From an uncultured Eubacterium sp. (GTDB lineage: Bacteria > Bacillota > Clostridia > Lachnospirales > Lachnospiraceae), in the NCBI GenBank assembly GCA_910579145.1, contig CAJTTQ010000008.1, forward strand, positions 27,499 to 58,320: a stretch of 30,822 bases of DNA. The letters run 5' to 3'. The number at the start of each line of letters is the position of its first letter. Position 1 is the stretch's first letter. Position numbers and translations under genes: made by a program. Positions 14,000 to 21,760 of the stretch are shown here, piece by piece. The notes beneath the pieces were generated by a model. The model was given only the letters and a program-made list of their open reading frames with translations. It did not search any database and had not been told where the DNA came from.

Positions 14000-16150
14000 T
14001 TAATATTCTACCTTTGCCGCCTCAATCGGAACCGAACCGTTTCCTGCTACGTTGAACTTACCTGACAGCCGATAATAACCAAGGAAATCATCCTCATCCA
14101 GATAGGTCCAGCCGCTCGGACGCGTACTTACTTTCGAATAAGCCTCCACAAGATTTTCATCACTGTCTGCCGCCGGTGAAAATTCATACAAACCTGCCTT
14201 CAGATATGTGTACAGGCTAAAGTCATCCTCATCCACCTTAATCGTAGAAGCAACGCCATTTGCATCGTATAAATACGTCGTGTCATCTAAATCGTATGCG
14301 ATACCACCCAAAACAGATGGAAGAATATTTACTTTGTACAGCGGAATTGAGAAATCCTTCGTCACTGTACCTGCCGCATAGCTATTGCCCACCGTATACC
14401 CGTATCCGCCGTCAAAATAGGCACCTTGTGAATATACGCCAGGGATGAGCCTTACTTTATACGTACCGTTTGCTCTCGAATACGTACTAAACCTGTCATA
14501 TCTTCCGTACTCGTCGCGCTTCGTGTTACCAGCGATGTTGATATTCTTCGCCGGAGCACCGGAAGCATCCTTAACCGTACCTGTCAGTGTCACACCATTT
14601 ACAACCGAGAGTGCGAATGGGAATGTTGCCTGAAGATTCGGGTTCTTCTTATCTTTTACCGTCACGCTTACATTGTACGTAGCCGCCGGTACTGCCTCAT
14701 AGTCGCCCTTGGCGTCGGTTTTATGATGAAGGACACCCTCAGCCGTCATAGTTTCTACCTGCGCCGGAAGACCTGTTGCCGCGTATTCATAGGACCCTGA
14801 ACCGCCCACGATCACGCCGTCACCCAGATCGTCAATATCATCCCAGCTAAATATATGGCCGGAAGCCTCATTGATAAACGGTGTATTCGGATCGTCTGCC
14901 GCATCGTAAGCAAGAACGGTATCTCCAAGGAAATTACCCACGATCGTATTATCGTCTCCGACATAGAAAACGTAATTTTTCTTGAATGTCTTATTTAACT
15001 CATCGACACCAGTCAGCACGGCAGTCGTTCCGTTTTCTACTTTCTTAAATTTACCTTTTACCGAAACTCTCGTCGCGTCTTTACTTACATATGCCTTTAA
15101 CCCTTCGGGAAGTCCTGTCACCGAATATTTAATCACACCAGTGCTGTCCACATCGTCCAAACACAGGTCCTGCTCGAAACCGTCTCCGACTTTTCCTGTC
15201 ACGCGGCTCACTGTATTTACGACACCATAGGACGAACTGGACGGAACATTTCCGACATACACTTCCTTTGACTTATCCACTTTCAGTGCGGAAATCGTCA
15301 CATTGACATACGAGTAACTGCGGATGCCGCTCTCGTTATCAAGCTCGACATCATATGTCTTACCGCCGTCGTTCGTCACAACACTCTCCACACCTTCAGA
15401 CGTATTATAAACACCGTTTGACGCCTTCTTGTTCTGAATGACAAAGTTCGCGGCCGTAAGCTTCTTCGCGCTCGTCAGGGAAACGCGGACAATGCTTGCG
15501 TTCGGTACTTCTACATTTTTGATGCCGGCGCCTACCGTAACCTTACAGGTCGCTTTTTTGCCGGAACCGTCCGCAGCTAACGCTGTGATCGTAGCCGTAC
15601 CTTCCTTTTTACCTTTTACTGCACCTTTTACCGAAACAGTAGCCACCTTTTTGTTCGATGTTTTCCACTGGATCGTCTTGCTGGCATTTTTAGGAGAAAT
15701 CGTTGCTCTCAGCGTCTTTCTTGCTCCTACGCCAAGTGTCATCTTTTTCACATTCAGTTTCACTTTCGATACTGCCGCGTTCTTCACGACAACCTTGATC
15801 GTAGCTTTTTTCTTTTTGTTCTTTTTAGAAGTAACCGTAATCTTCGTTTTACCAACTTTTACGCCCGTGATCTGCCCTTTGCTGTTCACTTTCGCAATTT
15901 TGGAATTTGCTGATTTATACGTTACCTTCTTGTTGGCACTCTTATTCGGAGTTACCTTAACCGTAGTTGTCAGTTTCACTTTCTTTCCTTTAGCGATATA
16001 GGCTGTTTTACCAGAAGGTGAGTTCACTGTAACTTTTTTTACCTTCACTTTAGCCGCCGATGCCGTGTCCGGATCGGATACGACGCCGAGGCTAAGGACC
16101 AATGCCAATGACAAAGTTCCGGCTAACGCCTTCTTTGCGAACCTTTTCAT
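14000..16150 (-). CDS. Secreted protein with two Big_2 Ig-like domains and a carboxypeptidase-regulatory-like domain
   Basis: 716 residues. A Sec signal peptide (K/R-rich start, hydrophobic core 8-24, likely cleavage near A32/A33) is followed by two bacterial Ig-like (Big_2) domains at about 36-122 and 126-206, with the typical V-A-T-V / G-x-A-x-I-T-A strands. The middle (210-515) is a set of beta-rich segments with a putative-Ig look (S-V-T-G-L-P-E-G-L, repeated as A-A-T-G-L-P-A-Q-V). A carboxypeptidase regulatory-like fold follows at about 520-595 (L-T-G-T-V-K-D-A-S-G-A-P). There is no LPxTG motif, S-layer homology domain or C-terminal membrane segment, so how it is retained at the surface is unclear. 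The first 200 residues are extremely lysine-rich, while the rest is acidic; the basic part may bind wall polymers. It is transcribed alone. Probably a surface or matrix protein. Confidence 0.82.
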   Translation of the reverse strand: MKRFAKKALAGTLSLALVLSLGVVSDPDTASAAKVKVKKVTVNSPSGKTAYIAKGKKVKLTTTVKVTPNKSANKKVTYKSANSKIAKVNSKGQITGVKVGKTKITVTSKKNKKKKATIKVVVKNAAVSKVKLNVKKMTLGVGARKTLRATISPKNASKTIQWKTSNKKVATVSVKGAVKGKKEGTATITALAADGSGKKATCKVTVGAGIKNVEVPNASIVRVSLTSAKKLTAANFVIQNKKASNGVYNTSEGVESVVTNDGGKTYDVELDNESGIRSYSYVNVTISALKVDKSKEVYVGNVPSSSSYGVVNTVSRVTGKVGDGFEQDLCLDDVDSTGVIKYSVTGLPEGLKAYVSKDATRVSVKGKFKKVENGTTAVLTGVDELNKTFKKNYVFYVGDDNTIVGNFLGDTVLAYDAADDPNTPFINEASGHIFSWDDIDDLGDGVIVGGSGSYEYAATGLPAQVETMTAEGVLHHKTDAKGDYEAVPAATYNVSVTVKDKKNPNLQATFPFALSVVNGVTLTGTVKDASGAPAKNINIAGNTKRDEYGRYDRFSTYSRANGTYKVRLIPGVYSQGAYFDGGYGYTVGNSYAAGTVTKDFSIPLYKVNILPSVLGGIAYDLDDTTYLYDANGVASTIKVDEDDFSLYTYLKAGLYEFSPAADSDENLVEAYSKVSTRPSGWTYLDEDDFLGYYRLSGKFNVAGNGSVPIEAAKVEY

Positions 16151-16177
16151 ATAAAAGTTCCCCCTTGTAATTTTTTT

Positions 16178-16194
16178 TTACGGAAGATCCGTAA
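16178..16194 (-). other. Short hairpin in the 5' leader of the Big_2 gene
   Basis: Seven-base arms (TTACGGA / TCCGTAA) around a 3-base loop, about 10 bases from the predicted transcript start and followed by nine A. Its position at the 5' end suggests an mRNA-stabilising structure. It lacks a U-run on the minus strand, so it is not a terminator. Confidence 0.4.
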
Positions 16195-16203
16195 TTGTTT
16201 GTC

Positions 16204-16232
16204 ATTATAGCACACTAAAATTTTGAATGCAA
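16204..16232 (-). promoter_or_regulatory. Strong extended -10 promoter of the Big_2 gene
   Basis: Minus strand TTGCAT (16227-16232), 17 bases, TATAAT (16204-16209), preceded by TGC which makes an extended -10. It starts directly after the anti-sigma-like gene's stop. The leader is about 45 bases with an AAGGGGG ribosome site. It looks like a housekeeping SigA promoter, not an ECF one. Confidence 0.8.
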
Positions 16233-16251
16233 TAGTATTTTTAAATTTTAA

Positions 16252-17349
16252 CTACCGCGATAGTGAAACTTTAAATTGTCCGAACACGTTCTTCTCCATG
16301 CAGTCAAACGCTTCTAACACACATGTTTTCGGCAATTTTCCGCTCTCGTAGTCCAGCCTGCACCGATAGGTCCCATCCTCAAGTTTTTCCGTAAAGCCTT
16401 CCTTAAAATTCCATTCCTCCGAGTCCTTGCTGTTCTTCATGCGGAACGTGAGCCCATCCTCTTTATCTGCGTCCGGATTCGTATAATAAACGTTGATATA
16501 ATTGCCTACCTCGGTTTTTTCTACAGTGATCTTCGTCACTTTCGCAGATGTACCTTTGATCTTCATCGCCTTTTTCGCTTTGTACTCCATCAAGTCAGAG
16601 GAACTCTTATCGGTCAGCTCAAAGGAATTCGTGGAAACGATCGGGTCGCCTCCCGTGGCTCTGATCCAAGGAGTCTGTATCGTATTCTTCAATATGACTT
16701 GAAGATCTTTCTGATCCTTCTCCCGTTGTGCCTTGATACACAGATTAAGCACATCGTCATCAACCTGTTTATATTCAATACTTGCAGAATCCGGAAAAAA
16801 ACCGCCCTGATGGTCAAATCCAGAATTAACATTTATAATTTCCAACCCCTTGTCCTTTGCGTACTGACCGATCGTCCTCTTATCCTTTTTAATGCCAAGA
16901 TCTGACACGGGATCTATTTCCTCGGAATCCGGGCCTACCAGCAGATACTTCCCGCGCTCCTTCGCTCTCGCCTCCACGATGATACTGACCGATCCCCTGT
17001 CGCACAACGACTCGCGCACGGTAAATTCGACCGGCATCTGCTCCGCTTCTTCGTCCTTTTTCACCTGTTCAATGTCTGTCTCGATCAGTTCATTCGCCTC
17101 CGGTGAAAGCGTCTTTCCGTACTCGGACATAAAATCGCCGATCCCCCAGTACTTCGTAGCCGCGAAAATACCTGTCGGCAGCGCCACCACAACAGCGGCC
17201 GCCGCCACGGCTGCCTTCCACGCCATCCTTTTGTTCTTTCTGTTCCTGTTTTCCATGTTTTTCATATCCATCAACCTTTCTTTTAATTCGTCAGAAGCAT
17301 TGACCTTACCATACACACGCTTATAATAATCCTTATTCGCATTCTTCAT
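16252..17349 (-). CDS. Membrane-anchored anti-sigma-factor-like protein
   Basis: 365 residues in three parts: a short charged cytoplasmic segment (1-43, with D-E-L-K-E-R-L), one membrane segment (about 45-65, A/V-rich) and a long extracytoplasmic domain of about 300 residues with mixed beta structure. The layout and the 17-base overlap with the upstream ECF sigma gene are those of cognate anti-sigma factors in Firmicutes; the part around the membrane segment resembles DUF4179-type proteins, but I am not sure of the family. No zinc-binding ZAS motif (H-x3-C-x2-C) is present. The outer domain presumably senses the signal, and regulated proteolysis would release the sigma factor. GGAG lies 9 bases before the ATG at 17349. 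Confidence 0.7.
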   Translation of the reverse strand: MKNANKDYYKRVYGKVNASDELKERLMDMKNMENRNRKNKRMAWKAAVAAAAVVVALPTGIFAATKYWGIGDFMSEYGKTLSPEANELIETDIEQVKKDEEAEQMPVEFTVRESLCDRGSVSIIVEARAKERGKYLLVGPDSEEIDPVSDLGIKKDKRTIGQYAKDKGLEIINVNSGFDHQGGFFPDSASIEYKQVDDDVLNLCIKAQREKDQKDLQVILKNTIQTPWIRATGGDPIVSTNSFELTDKSSSDLMEYKAKKAMKIKGTSAKVTKITVEKTEVGNYINVYYTNPDADKEDGLTFRMKNSKDSEEWNFKEGFTEKLEDGTYRCRLDYESGKLPKTCVLEAFDCMEKNVFGQFKVSLSR

Positions 17350-17860
17350 CCTGCCACGCTCCTTTCAACTTCTGCTTCAACATCTTTCTCGCCCTCATCA
17401 GTCTGGTCTGGATCGTCGTTTCCTTCCTCTGCAGAATTTGCGCGATCTCCTTTACTGAATAATCTTCATAGTAATACAGATGCACCACACTGCGGTATTT
17501 TTCCGGAAGCGAAACCACCGCCTCAAATAAAGTATCCGCCCCGCCGTCCCCTCCCTCCCCTGCCGTGCAACCACAGGGTGCCTGCTCAAAAACAGACTCC
17601 ATCTTCTCATGCTCCACGAGCTGCGTCCGGCGCCGCCATGCAGATTTCAGGTGGTTCTTACAGAGATTTACCGTCACACGGATCAGCCAGCGCTTGGCAT
17701 GTTCCTCGTCCGCAAAACGGCTCCGCGACTCGTACAGTTTTAAAAATACATCCTGCACCATATCCTCTGCGTCCGGCAGTTCCTTACAATAATTTACGGC
17801 AATGCGTAAGACCATATCTGAATATTGTATGACATAGCCCACATATTCCTCTTCCGACAC
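17333..17860 (-). CDS. ECF (sigma-70 family) RNA polymerase sigma factor
   Basis: About 175 residues with sigma region 2 (residues 7-76, including D-A-E-D-M-V-Q-D-V-F-L-K-L-Y and W-L-I-R-V-T-V-N) and region 4 (about 110-163: L-P-E-K-Y-R-S-V-V-H-L-Y-Y-Y-E-D-Y-S, then the helix-turn-helix I-A-Q-I-L-Q-R-K-E-T-T-I). A Cys/Gly-rich linker (C-G-C-T-A-G-E-G-G-D-G-G) joins them. An ATG at 17887 is in frame but has no ribosome site; AGGAGG ends 10 bases before the GTG at 17860, giving M-S-E-E-E-Y, so the GTG is preferred. The stop lies inside the anti-sigma-like gene. It directs polymerase to a stress regulon that cannot be identified here; no ECF-type -35 (GGAAC) is visible upstream. Confidence 0.9.
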   Translation of the reverse strand: MSEEEYVGYVIQYSDMVLRIAVNYCKELPDAEDMVQDVFLKLYESRSRFADEEHAKRWLIRVTVNLCKNHLKSAWRRRTQLVEHEKMESVFEQAPCGCTAGEGGDGGADTLFEAVVSLPEKYRSVVHLYYYEDYSVKEIAQILQRKETTIQTRLMRARKMLKQKLKGAWQDEECE

Positions 17861-17911
17861 GATCCACTCACCTCCTAATGTTGTCATGTTCTTTTTTACT
17901 TGGCGAATTTC

Positions 17912-17923
17912 GAAAGGCCTTTC
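17912..17923 (-). promoter_or_regulatory. 12-bp perfect palindrome upstream of the sigma gene
   Basis: GAAAGG/CCTTTC lies about 55 bases before the preferred GTG and next to an A/T-rich TATAGT that could be a -10. It could be an operator, but at 12 bp it may also be chance. Confidence 0.25.
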
Positions 17924-17930
17924 ACTATAA

Positions 17931-17970
17931 TAACAAAACAGACACCAAAAATATCACATTTTGATGTCTG
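17931..17970 (-). terminator. Intrinsic terminator closing the RND-murI-DJ-1 transcript
   Basis: Arms 17939-17950 and 17959-17970 form a 12-bp stem in the minus-strand RNA with one G-U pair and an 8-base loop, followed by TTTTGTTATT. On the plus strand the same stem has one mismatch and six T after it, so it may work in both directions. Confidence 0.8.
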
Positions 17971-18015
17971 TTTTTTGAAAAATGGAAAAATAATTGGGTG
18001 AAAAGGGTTGCAGAC

Positions 18016-18573
18016 TCAGGAATGGTACTTAAAAACGATCTCCCCTCTCACCTTCTCCGCCGTCTCCTTCGAAACGAGAACCTCCAAAAGCGCAAACCCA
18101 AACTCCATCGAAGTCCCCAGTCCCCGGCTCGTCACGACATTTCCGTCCACCACGGCCATCTCATCGACAAATTCGGCTCCCGTGAGTTTTCCTTCAAACC
18201 CCGGATAACACGTCGCACGTTTCCCCTCTAAGATCCCGCACGCCCCGAGTACCGACGGCGCCGCACAGATCGCCGCCACGACCTTTCCGGCCTCGAACGC
18301 ACGCTGCAGCGTCTGGCAGACAGTCTCATCCGCACCGAGCCTGTCCGTGCCTTCTTTACCGCCCGGGATGATGACAGCGTCCACCTGATCCAGTTCTACA
18401 TCCGCCAGTTTCGTATCCATCCCCACCTGGATCCCATGCGAACCGCACACAGTCATCTCCTCGGTGATCGACGCCATTTTCACATCCACGCCCCCGCGCC
18501 GCAGAAGATCCACGGTCATCAACGCCTCCACTTCTTCATATCCTTTTGCGAATAACATCACTGCCTGTTTCAT
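18016..18573 (-). CDS. DJ-1/PfpI family protein (YajL/ThiJ-like)
   Basis: 185 residues of the class I glutamine amidotransferase-like fold. The conserved reactive cysteine is C103 in the nucleophile elbow A-I-C-A-A-P, with E16 (G-Y-E-E-V-E) in the place that tunes its acidity in human DJ-1. A G-G-x-E/G-G-T loop and the R-G-L-G-T-S segment are also present. Members act in oxidative or carbonyl stress as redox sensors, chaperones or proposed deglycases; the activity here is inferred only from family. The gene begins inside the pseudouridine synthase gene (38-base overlap) with GAGGG before the ATG, and ends the operon before a terminator. Confidence 0.9.
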   Translation of the reverse strand: MKQAVMLFAKGYEEVEALMTVDLLRRGGVDVKMASITEEMTVCGSHGIQVGMDTKLADVELDQVDAVIIPGGKEGTDRLGADETVCQTLQRAFEAGKVVAAICAAPSVLGACGILEGKRATCYPGFEGKLTGAEFVDEMAVVDGNVVTSRGLGTSMEFGFALLEVLVSKETAEKVRGEIVFKYHS

Positions 18574-19534
18574 TTTCCCTCATCCTTTCTTCTAAATTAA
18601 AACTAAATTTACCTGCCTTATAAAAATCGTCCGGAACCGCGGCAAAAAACCGCCTGCCGCTCAGATCACTGAACGGCTCGTTCATTTCGGGAAACGCAAT
18701 CTCATACGCATGTAACAGCTGCCGCCGCACACGCCCCGAAACACATCCCCCGTATTTCACATCGCCGACGATCGGATGCGCCAAACTGCTCAGATGGCTG
18801 CGGATCTGATGCGTCTTCCCGGTAAAAAGCCGTACGCGCAGAAGCGTATATGTCCCGTCGCACTCCAGCGGCTTATATCCTGTTTTAATATAAGAACTGC
18901 CCGGTACCTGCGTATCAAACAACTGTGACTGGTTCCTCTTTTCATCCCTGCGCAAATATCCTTCTGCGGTAAACGCCTGCTCCACCACACCTTCCACGAC
19001 CGCCAGATAATACTTTTTGATCTGCCGGTCCCGAAACATCTGCGACATGCTCTGTAGTCCGAAAAGCGTCTTTCCCGCCACGACGATACCGCTCGTATTC
19101 CGGTCAAGCCGGTTACAGATCCCCGGGGAAAATCCCTCTTCCTGCGCCCCGGCATACTGCGTAAACAGTTCCACGAGACTCACATCATCCGGCTTCGCTT
19201 TCTGTGATAACAAACCTGCCGGCTTATTGATGAGGGCGATATGCTCATTCTCATAAATGATATCCAGCGGAGTGCCGGTATTTTCAACCAAAGAGCGAAC
19301 TTTTCCGTCAGCGGCGCCGGAAAACTTTGCAAGCGTTTCCTCCGAGAGATACATCGCCACGACATCCCCCTCATTTAACTTTTCATTGCCCTGCGCCCGC
19401 TTTCCATTCAGCTTGATGTTCTTTTTTCGCATCATTTTATAGAGGAAGCTTTTCGGAGCCTCCCGCAGCACTTTTGCCAGAAACTTGTCCAGCCTTTGGC
19501 CGCACTGGTTTTTCCCGATCGTTATTTCCTTCAT
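18536..19534 (-). CDS. RluA/RluC-type pseudouridine synthase with S4 domain
   Basis: About 332 residues from the ATG at 19534. An N-terminal S4 RNA-binding domain (about 12-70: R-L-D-K-F-L, then K-N-I-K-L-N-G-K-R) is followed by the catalytic domain with the family motif R-L-D-R-N-T-S-G, whose aspartate (D144) attacks the uridine. H-Q-I-R-S-H and G-D-x-K-Y-G complete the signature. It should convert specific uridines of 23S rRNA, as RluC does, to pseudouridine; the target cannot be named. A GTG 5 codons upstream is in frame, but GAGG before 19534 supports the ATG. Its last 13 codons overlap the start of the DJ-1 gene. Confidence 0.93.
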   Translation of the reverse strand: MKEITIGKNQCGQRLDKFLAKVLREAPKSFLYKMMRKKNIKLNGKRAQGNEKLNEGDVVAMYLSEETLAKFSGAADGKVRSLVENTGTPLDIIYENEHIALINKPAGLLSQKAKPDDVSLVELFTQYAGAQEEGFSPGICNRLDRNTSGIVVAGKTLFGLQSMSQMFRDRQIKKYYLAVVEGVVEQAFTAEGYLRRDEKRNQSQLFDTQVPGSSYIKTGYKPLECDGTYTLLRVRLFTGKTHQIRSHLSSLAHPIVGDVKYGGCVSGRVRRQLLHAYEIAFPEMNEPFSDLSGRRFFAAVPDDFYKAGKFSFNLEERMRENETGSDVIRKRI

Positions 19535-19545
19535 TTCCGCCCTCG

Positions 19546-20139
19546 TCACACCGCCAAAATCTTCAAAAACTTCACTACCTCAGCCTGTGCGTCATCTAAT
19601 ACATCCGTATCCACCGACCGGCCGGCCCGCTCATACTGCCGGTAAAACGACTCATCCGAATCGAGAATGTTCACACGGTAGCCATCAGCCACGCCCGCGA
19701 TCCCCTTTGACAAATAGTCCTTCATATACTTCCCGATCCCGGCATCGCGCCTTCTCTCATTCACCGACCGGATCCCCGTCACCACGCGCCCCTCGACAAT
19801 GACAAAATCGAGGTTCATGATCTTCTCCGAAGACGTAAACACATAATCGGTCAAAAGCACCGCATCCGGTGAGATCGCCTCCTTCATCCGGTCATACCGG
19901 CCCTGCTCCACCGACCGGCGCGGCACCATGACGACGAGAGCGATGACCCGCTTCGCCCCGGGAAGCACCATCAATATAGCAAGCACCGTAAACACATTTG
20001 CCCTCGTTCCCGTCGCCAGATAACCGATCAGGAACAGACAGATCCCTATGGCGGCAAATACAAGAAGCATCACCGCCTGAAACCGCTTCTGTTTCTCTAT
20101 ATAACCCGGTTCACACTTCGTTCCCTTCCACTGCTTCAT
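19546..20139 (-). CDS. Unknown membrane protein with two transmembrane helices
   Basis: About 197 residues from the ATG at 20139 (GGAGGG 5-6 bases upstream). Two hydrophobic helices (about 21-41 and 48-71) follow a charged N-terminus, and the remaining 125 residues are hydrophilic with mixed helix/strand character (V-L-L-T-D-Y-V-F-T-S then N-L-D-F-V-I-V-E-G-R-V-V, a two-strand pattern like the core of nuclease or NERD-type folds, but without a clear catalytic motif). I do not recognise the family. Its start lies inside the end of the M23 peptidase gene (29-base overlap), and it precedes the pseudouridine synthase by 11 bases, so it is co-translated with wall genes. A role linked to the neighbouring peptidase is only a guess. 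Confidence 0.6.
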   Translation of the reverse strand: MKQWKGTKCEPGYIEKQKRFQAVMLLVFAAIGICLFLIGYLATGTRANVFTVLAILMVLPGAKRVIALVVMVPRRSVEQGRYDRMKEAISPDAVLLTDYVFTSSEKIMNLDFVIVEGRVVTGIRSVNERRRDAGIGKYMKDYLSKGIAGVADGYRVNILDSDESFYRQYERAGRSVDTDVLDDAQAEVVKFLKILAV

Positions 20140-20938
20140 CTTGACCCTCCAAATACCGTAAAATCTCATAGGGATTCACACTCGTTTCCTCCCCCGCAAT
20201 GTCGATGTACATCCCAAAATGAAGATGCACGTCAAACTTTCCCTTCGTTCCCTCTTTGCCGTAACCCGTATTGCCCAAATACCCGAGCGTCTCCCCCGCC
20301 CGCACGGTATCACCGGCCTTCAGGCCTTCCCGGTACGAATCCAAATGGGCGTAATAGGCGTACATACCGTGCTCGCTGCGGATACCGATGCGGTATCCGC
20401 CCAGTTCGAGCCAACCCATCTTCTCCACCACGCCGTCACAAATGCTGACGGCCGGAAAATACCCCGCCACATTATTTGACGTCATGATATCCACCCCTTC
20501 ATGCCTTCTGTCACCGCCGTAATTTCTCGCCGTCCCCCACGAGTTTTCATACGAAAGCGTCTGGCCGCCCACCCCGTCCAACGCGACTGGAAAACAGACG
20601 ACATCACTTAACACCGTCGCGAACGCATCCGCATACGAATCCACCACTTTTTCATCGAGCTGCAGCGAAAACGAGAACGGAACGCTGCTTTTCCCGTACA
20701 AAAGCTGCCGCGCCAGCGACTGACACTTCTTCTTTGTAAACCGCTCCATCTCTCTCAGCGTATCCGCCTTGATATCAAAACAGCGGAATTCCTCGGCATC
20801 TACCTCGATCGGCACGACGGCATCCGCGCGCGCACCGTTTATGATCCAGCCCGTTTCGACTGGCACGATACAAAACAAAGCCGCGGCAAGGACGATCTTC
20901 CACACGCGGCCCCTTCCCTTCCTCTTAATACGATTCAA
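20111..20938 (-). CDS. M23 (LytM-like) peptidase, membrane-anchored or secreted
   Basis: 275 residues from the TTG at 20938; a GTG at 20905 with GGAAGGGG before it is an equally possible start. A signal or anchor helix lies at 13-33. The M23 fold fills about 130-265. The zinc ligands H146 and D150 (R-H-E-G-V-D) and H240 in the H-L-H-F-G motif are present, with H198 in A-Y-Y-A-H-L as the other catalytic histidine. Such enzymes cut peptide cross-links of peptidoglycan; with all ligands kept it should be active, not a degenerate LytM activator. The region 45-120 is a helical pre-domain without known homology. It follows murI directly, so wall precursor supply and wall cutting share a transcript. 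Confidence 0.85.
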   Translation of the reverse strand: MNRIKRKGRGRVWKIVLAAALFCIVPVETGWIINGARADAVVPIEVDAEEFRCFDIKADTLREMERFTKKKCQSLARQLLYGKSSVPFSFSLQLDEKVVDSYADAFATVLSDVVCFPVALDGVGGQTLSYENSWGTARNYGGDRRHEGVDIMTSNNVAGYFPAVSICDGVVEKMGWLELGGYRIGIRSEHGMYAYYAHLDSYREGLKAGDTVRAGETLGYLGNTGYGKEGTKGKFDVHLHFGMYIDIAGEETSVNPYEILRYLEGQDEAVEGNEV

Positions 20939-21755
20939 TATTCACCACTTCCGCCTTTCCCACATGGCAGGACAAAACATCCCCCGCAAAGGAGATAAAT
21001 TTTTCCACACCGTCACTGACATAATAATCATATGTGGGCCCCTTGTCATCTATTCCTGGCGGATGGAGCAGATCGTGTTCCGTAAGAAGGACCTTGAGGG
21101 ATTTCGCCGTCTCATACGCCGGGTTTACCAGTTTCACCTGTTCTCCCATCTCCCGTCCGATGATCCTGCGCAGCAGCGGATAATGGGTACAGCCGAGTAC
21201 GAGCGCGTCAATTTCATATTCTTTTAATTCATGCAGATAACGTCCGGCAATATCTTCCGTAACCCGGTCTTCCCACAAACCCTCCTCGACTAAAGGGACA
21301 AACAGCGGACAAGCCTTGCTCACAACGGTAATATCCGGGTTGATCCGGTGCAGGAACTTATCGTAAATCCCGCTCTTCACCGTACTTTCGGTTCCAATGA
21401 CGCCGATGTTATTCGTTTTCGTCGTATCCGCCGCCATCATCGCCCCCGGCTCCACGACCCCGATGATCGGAATATCGATCTCATCCCGTATTTCATCAAA
21501 AGCTAGCGCGCTCGCGGTATTGCAGGCGATCACGATCGCTTTTACGTGACGCGACTGCAGGAACCGCACGATCTGCCTGCTGTAGCGGCAGACTGTGCGC
21601 TTCGACTTGCTCCCATAGGGCACCCGCGCCGTATCCCCAAAATACAGTAAATGTTCCTCTGGAAGCTGGCGCATGATCTCCCTCATCACCGTTAGGCCGC
21701 CCAGGCCGGAATCAAAAACACCGATCGGCGCATCCTGTTCCATACTTTGTTTCAT
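20925..21755 (-). CDS. murI: Glutamate racemase
   Basis: Converts L- to D-glutamate for the peptidoglycan stem peptide, in the cytosol, with no cofactor. About 276 residues from the ATG at 21755. The two catalytic cysteines are both present: C78 in A-C-N-T-A-S and C189 in G-C-T-H-Y-P; D15 in V-F-D-S-G-L-G-G and the Y-F-G-D-T-A-R-V-P-Y-G motif are also intact. An in-frame TTG at 21764 overlaps the RND gene stop by four bases (TTGA), but AAGGA is better placed for the ATG. It shares the transcript of the RND transporter and the M23 peptidase. Confidence 0.95.
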   Translation of the reverse strand: MKQSMEQDAPIGVFDSGLGGLTVMREIMRQLPEEHLLYFGDTARVPYGSKSKRTVCRYSRQIVRFLQSRHVKAIVIACNTASALAFDEIRDEIDIPIIGVVEPGAMMAADTTKTNNIGVIGTESTVKSGIYDKFLHRINPDITVVSKACPLFVPLVEEGLWEDRVTEDIAGRYLHELKEYEIDALVLGCTHYPLLRRIIGREMGEQVKLVNPAYETAKSLKVLLTEHDLLHPPGIDDKGPTYDYYVSDGVEKFISFAGDVLSCHVGKAEVVNIESY

Positions 21756-21760
21756 CTCAC

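Noticed and set aside
15438..16001. 187-codon plus-strand open frame, very hydrophobic
   Set aside because: Antisense of the lysine-rich Big_2 domains (AAA/AAG read backwards gives TTT/CTT, Phe/Leu); the minus-strand signal peptide, domains, promoter and terminator all support the opposite strand.
16171..16194. T-run plus hairpin read as a plus-strand terminator
   Set aside because: On the plus strand the T-run comes before the hairpin, not after it, and no plus-strand gene precedes it; it fits better as a 5' leader hairpin of the Big_2 mRNA.
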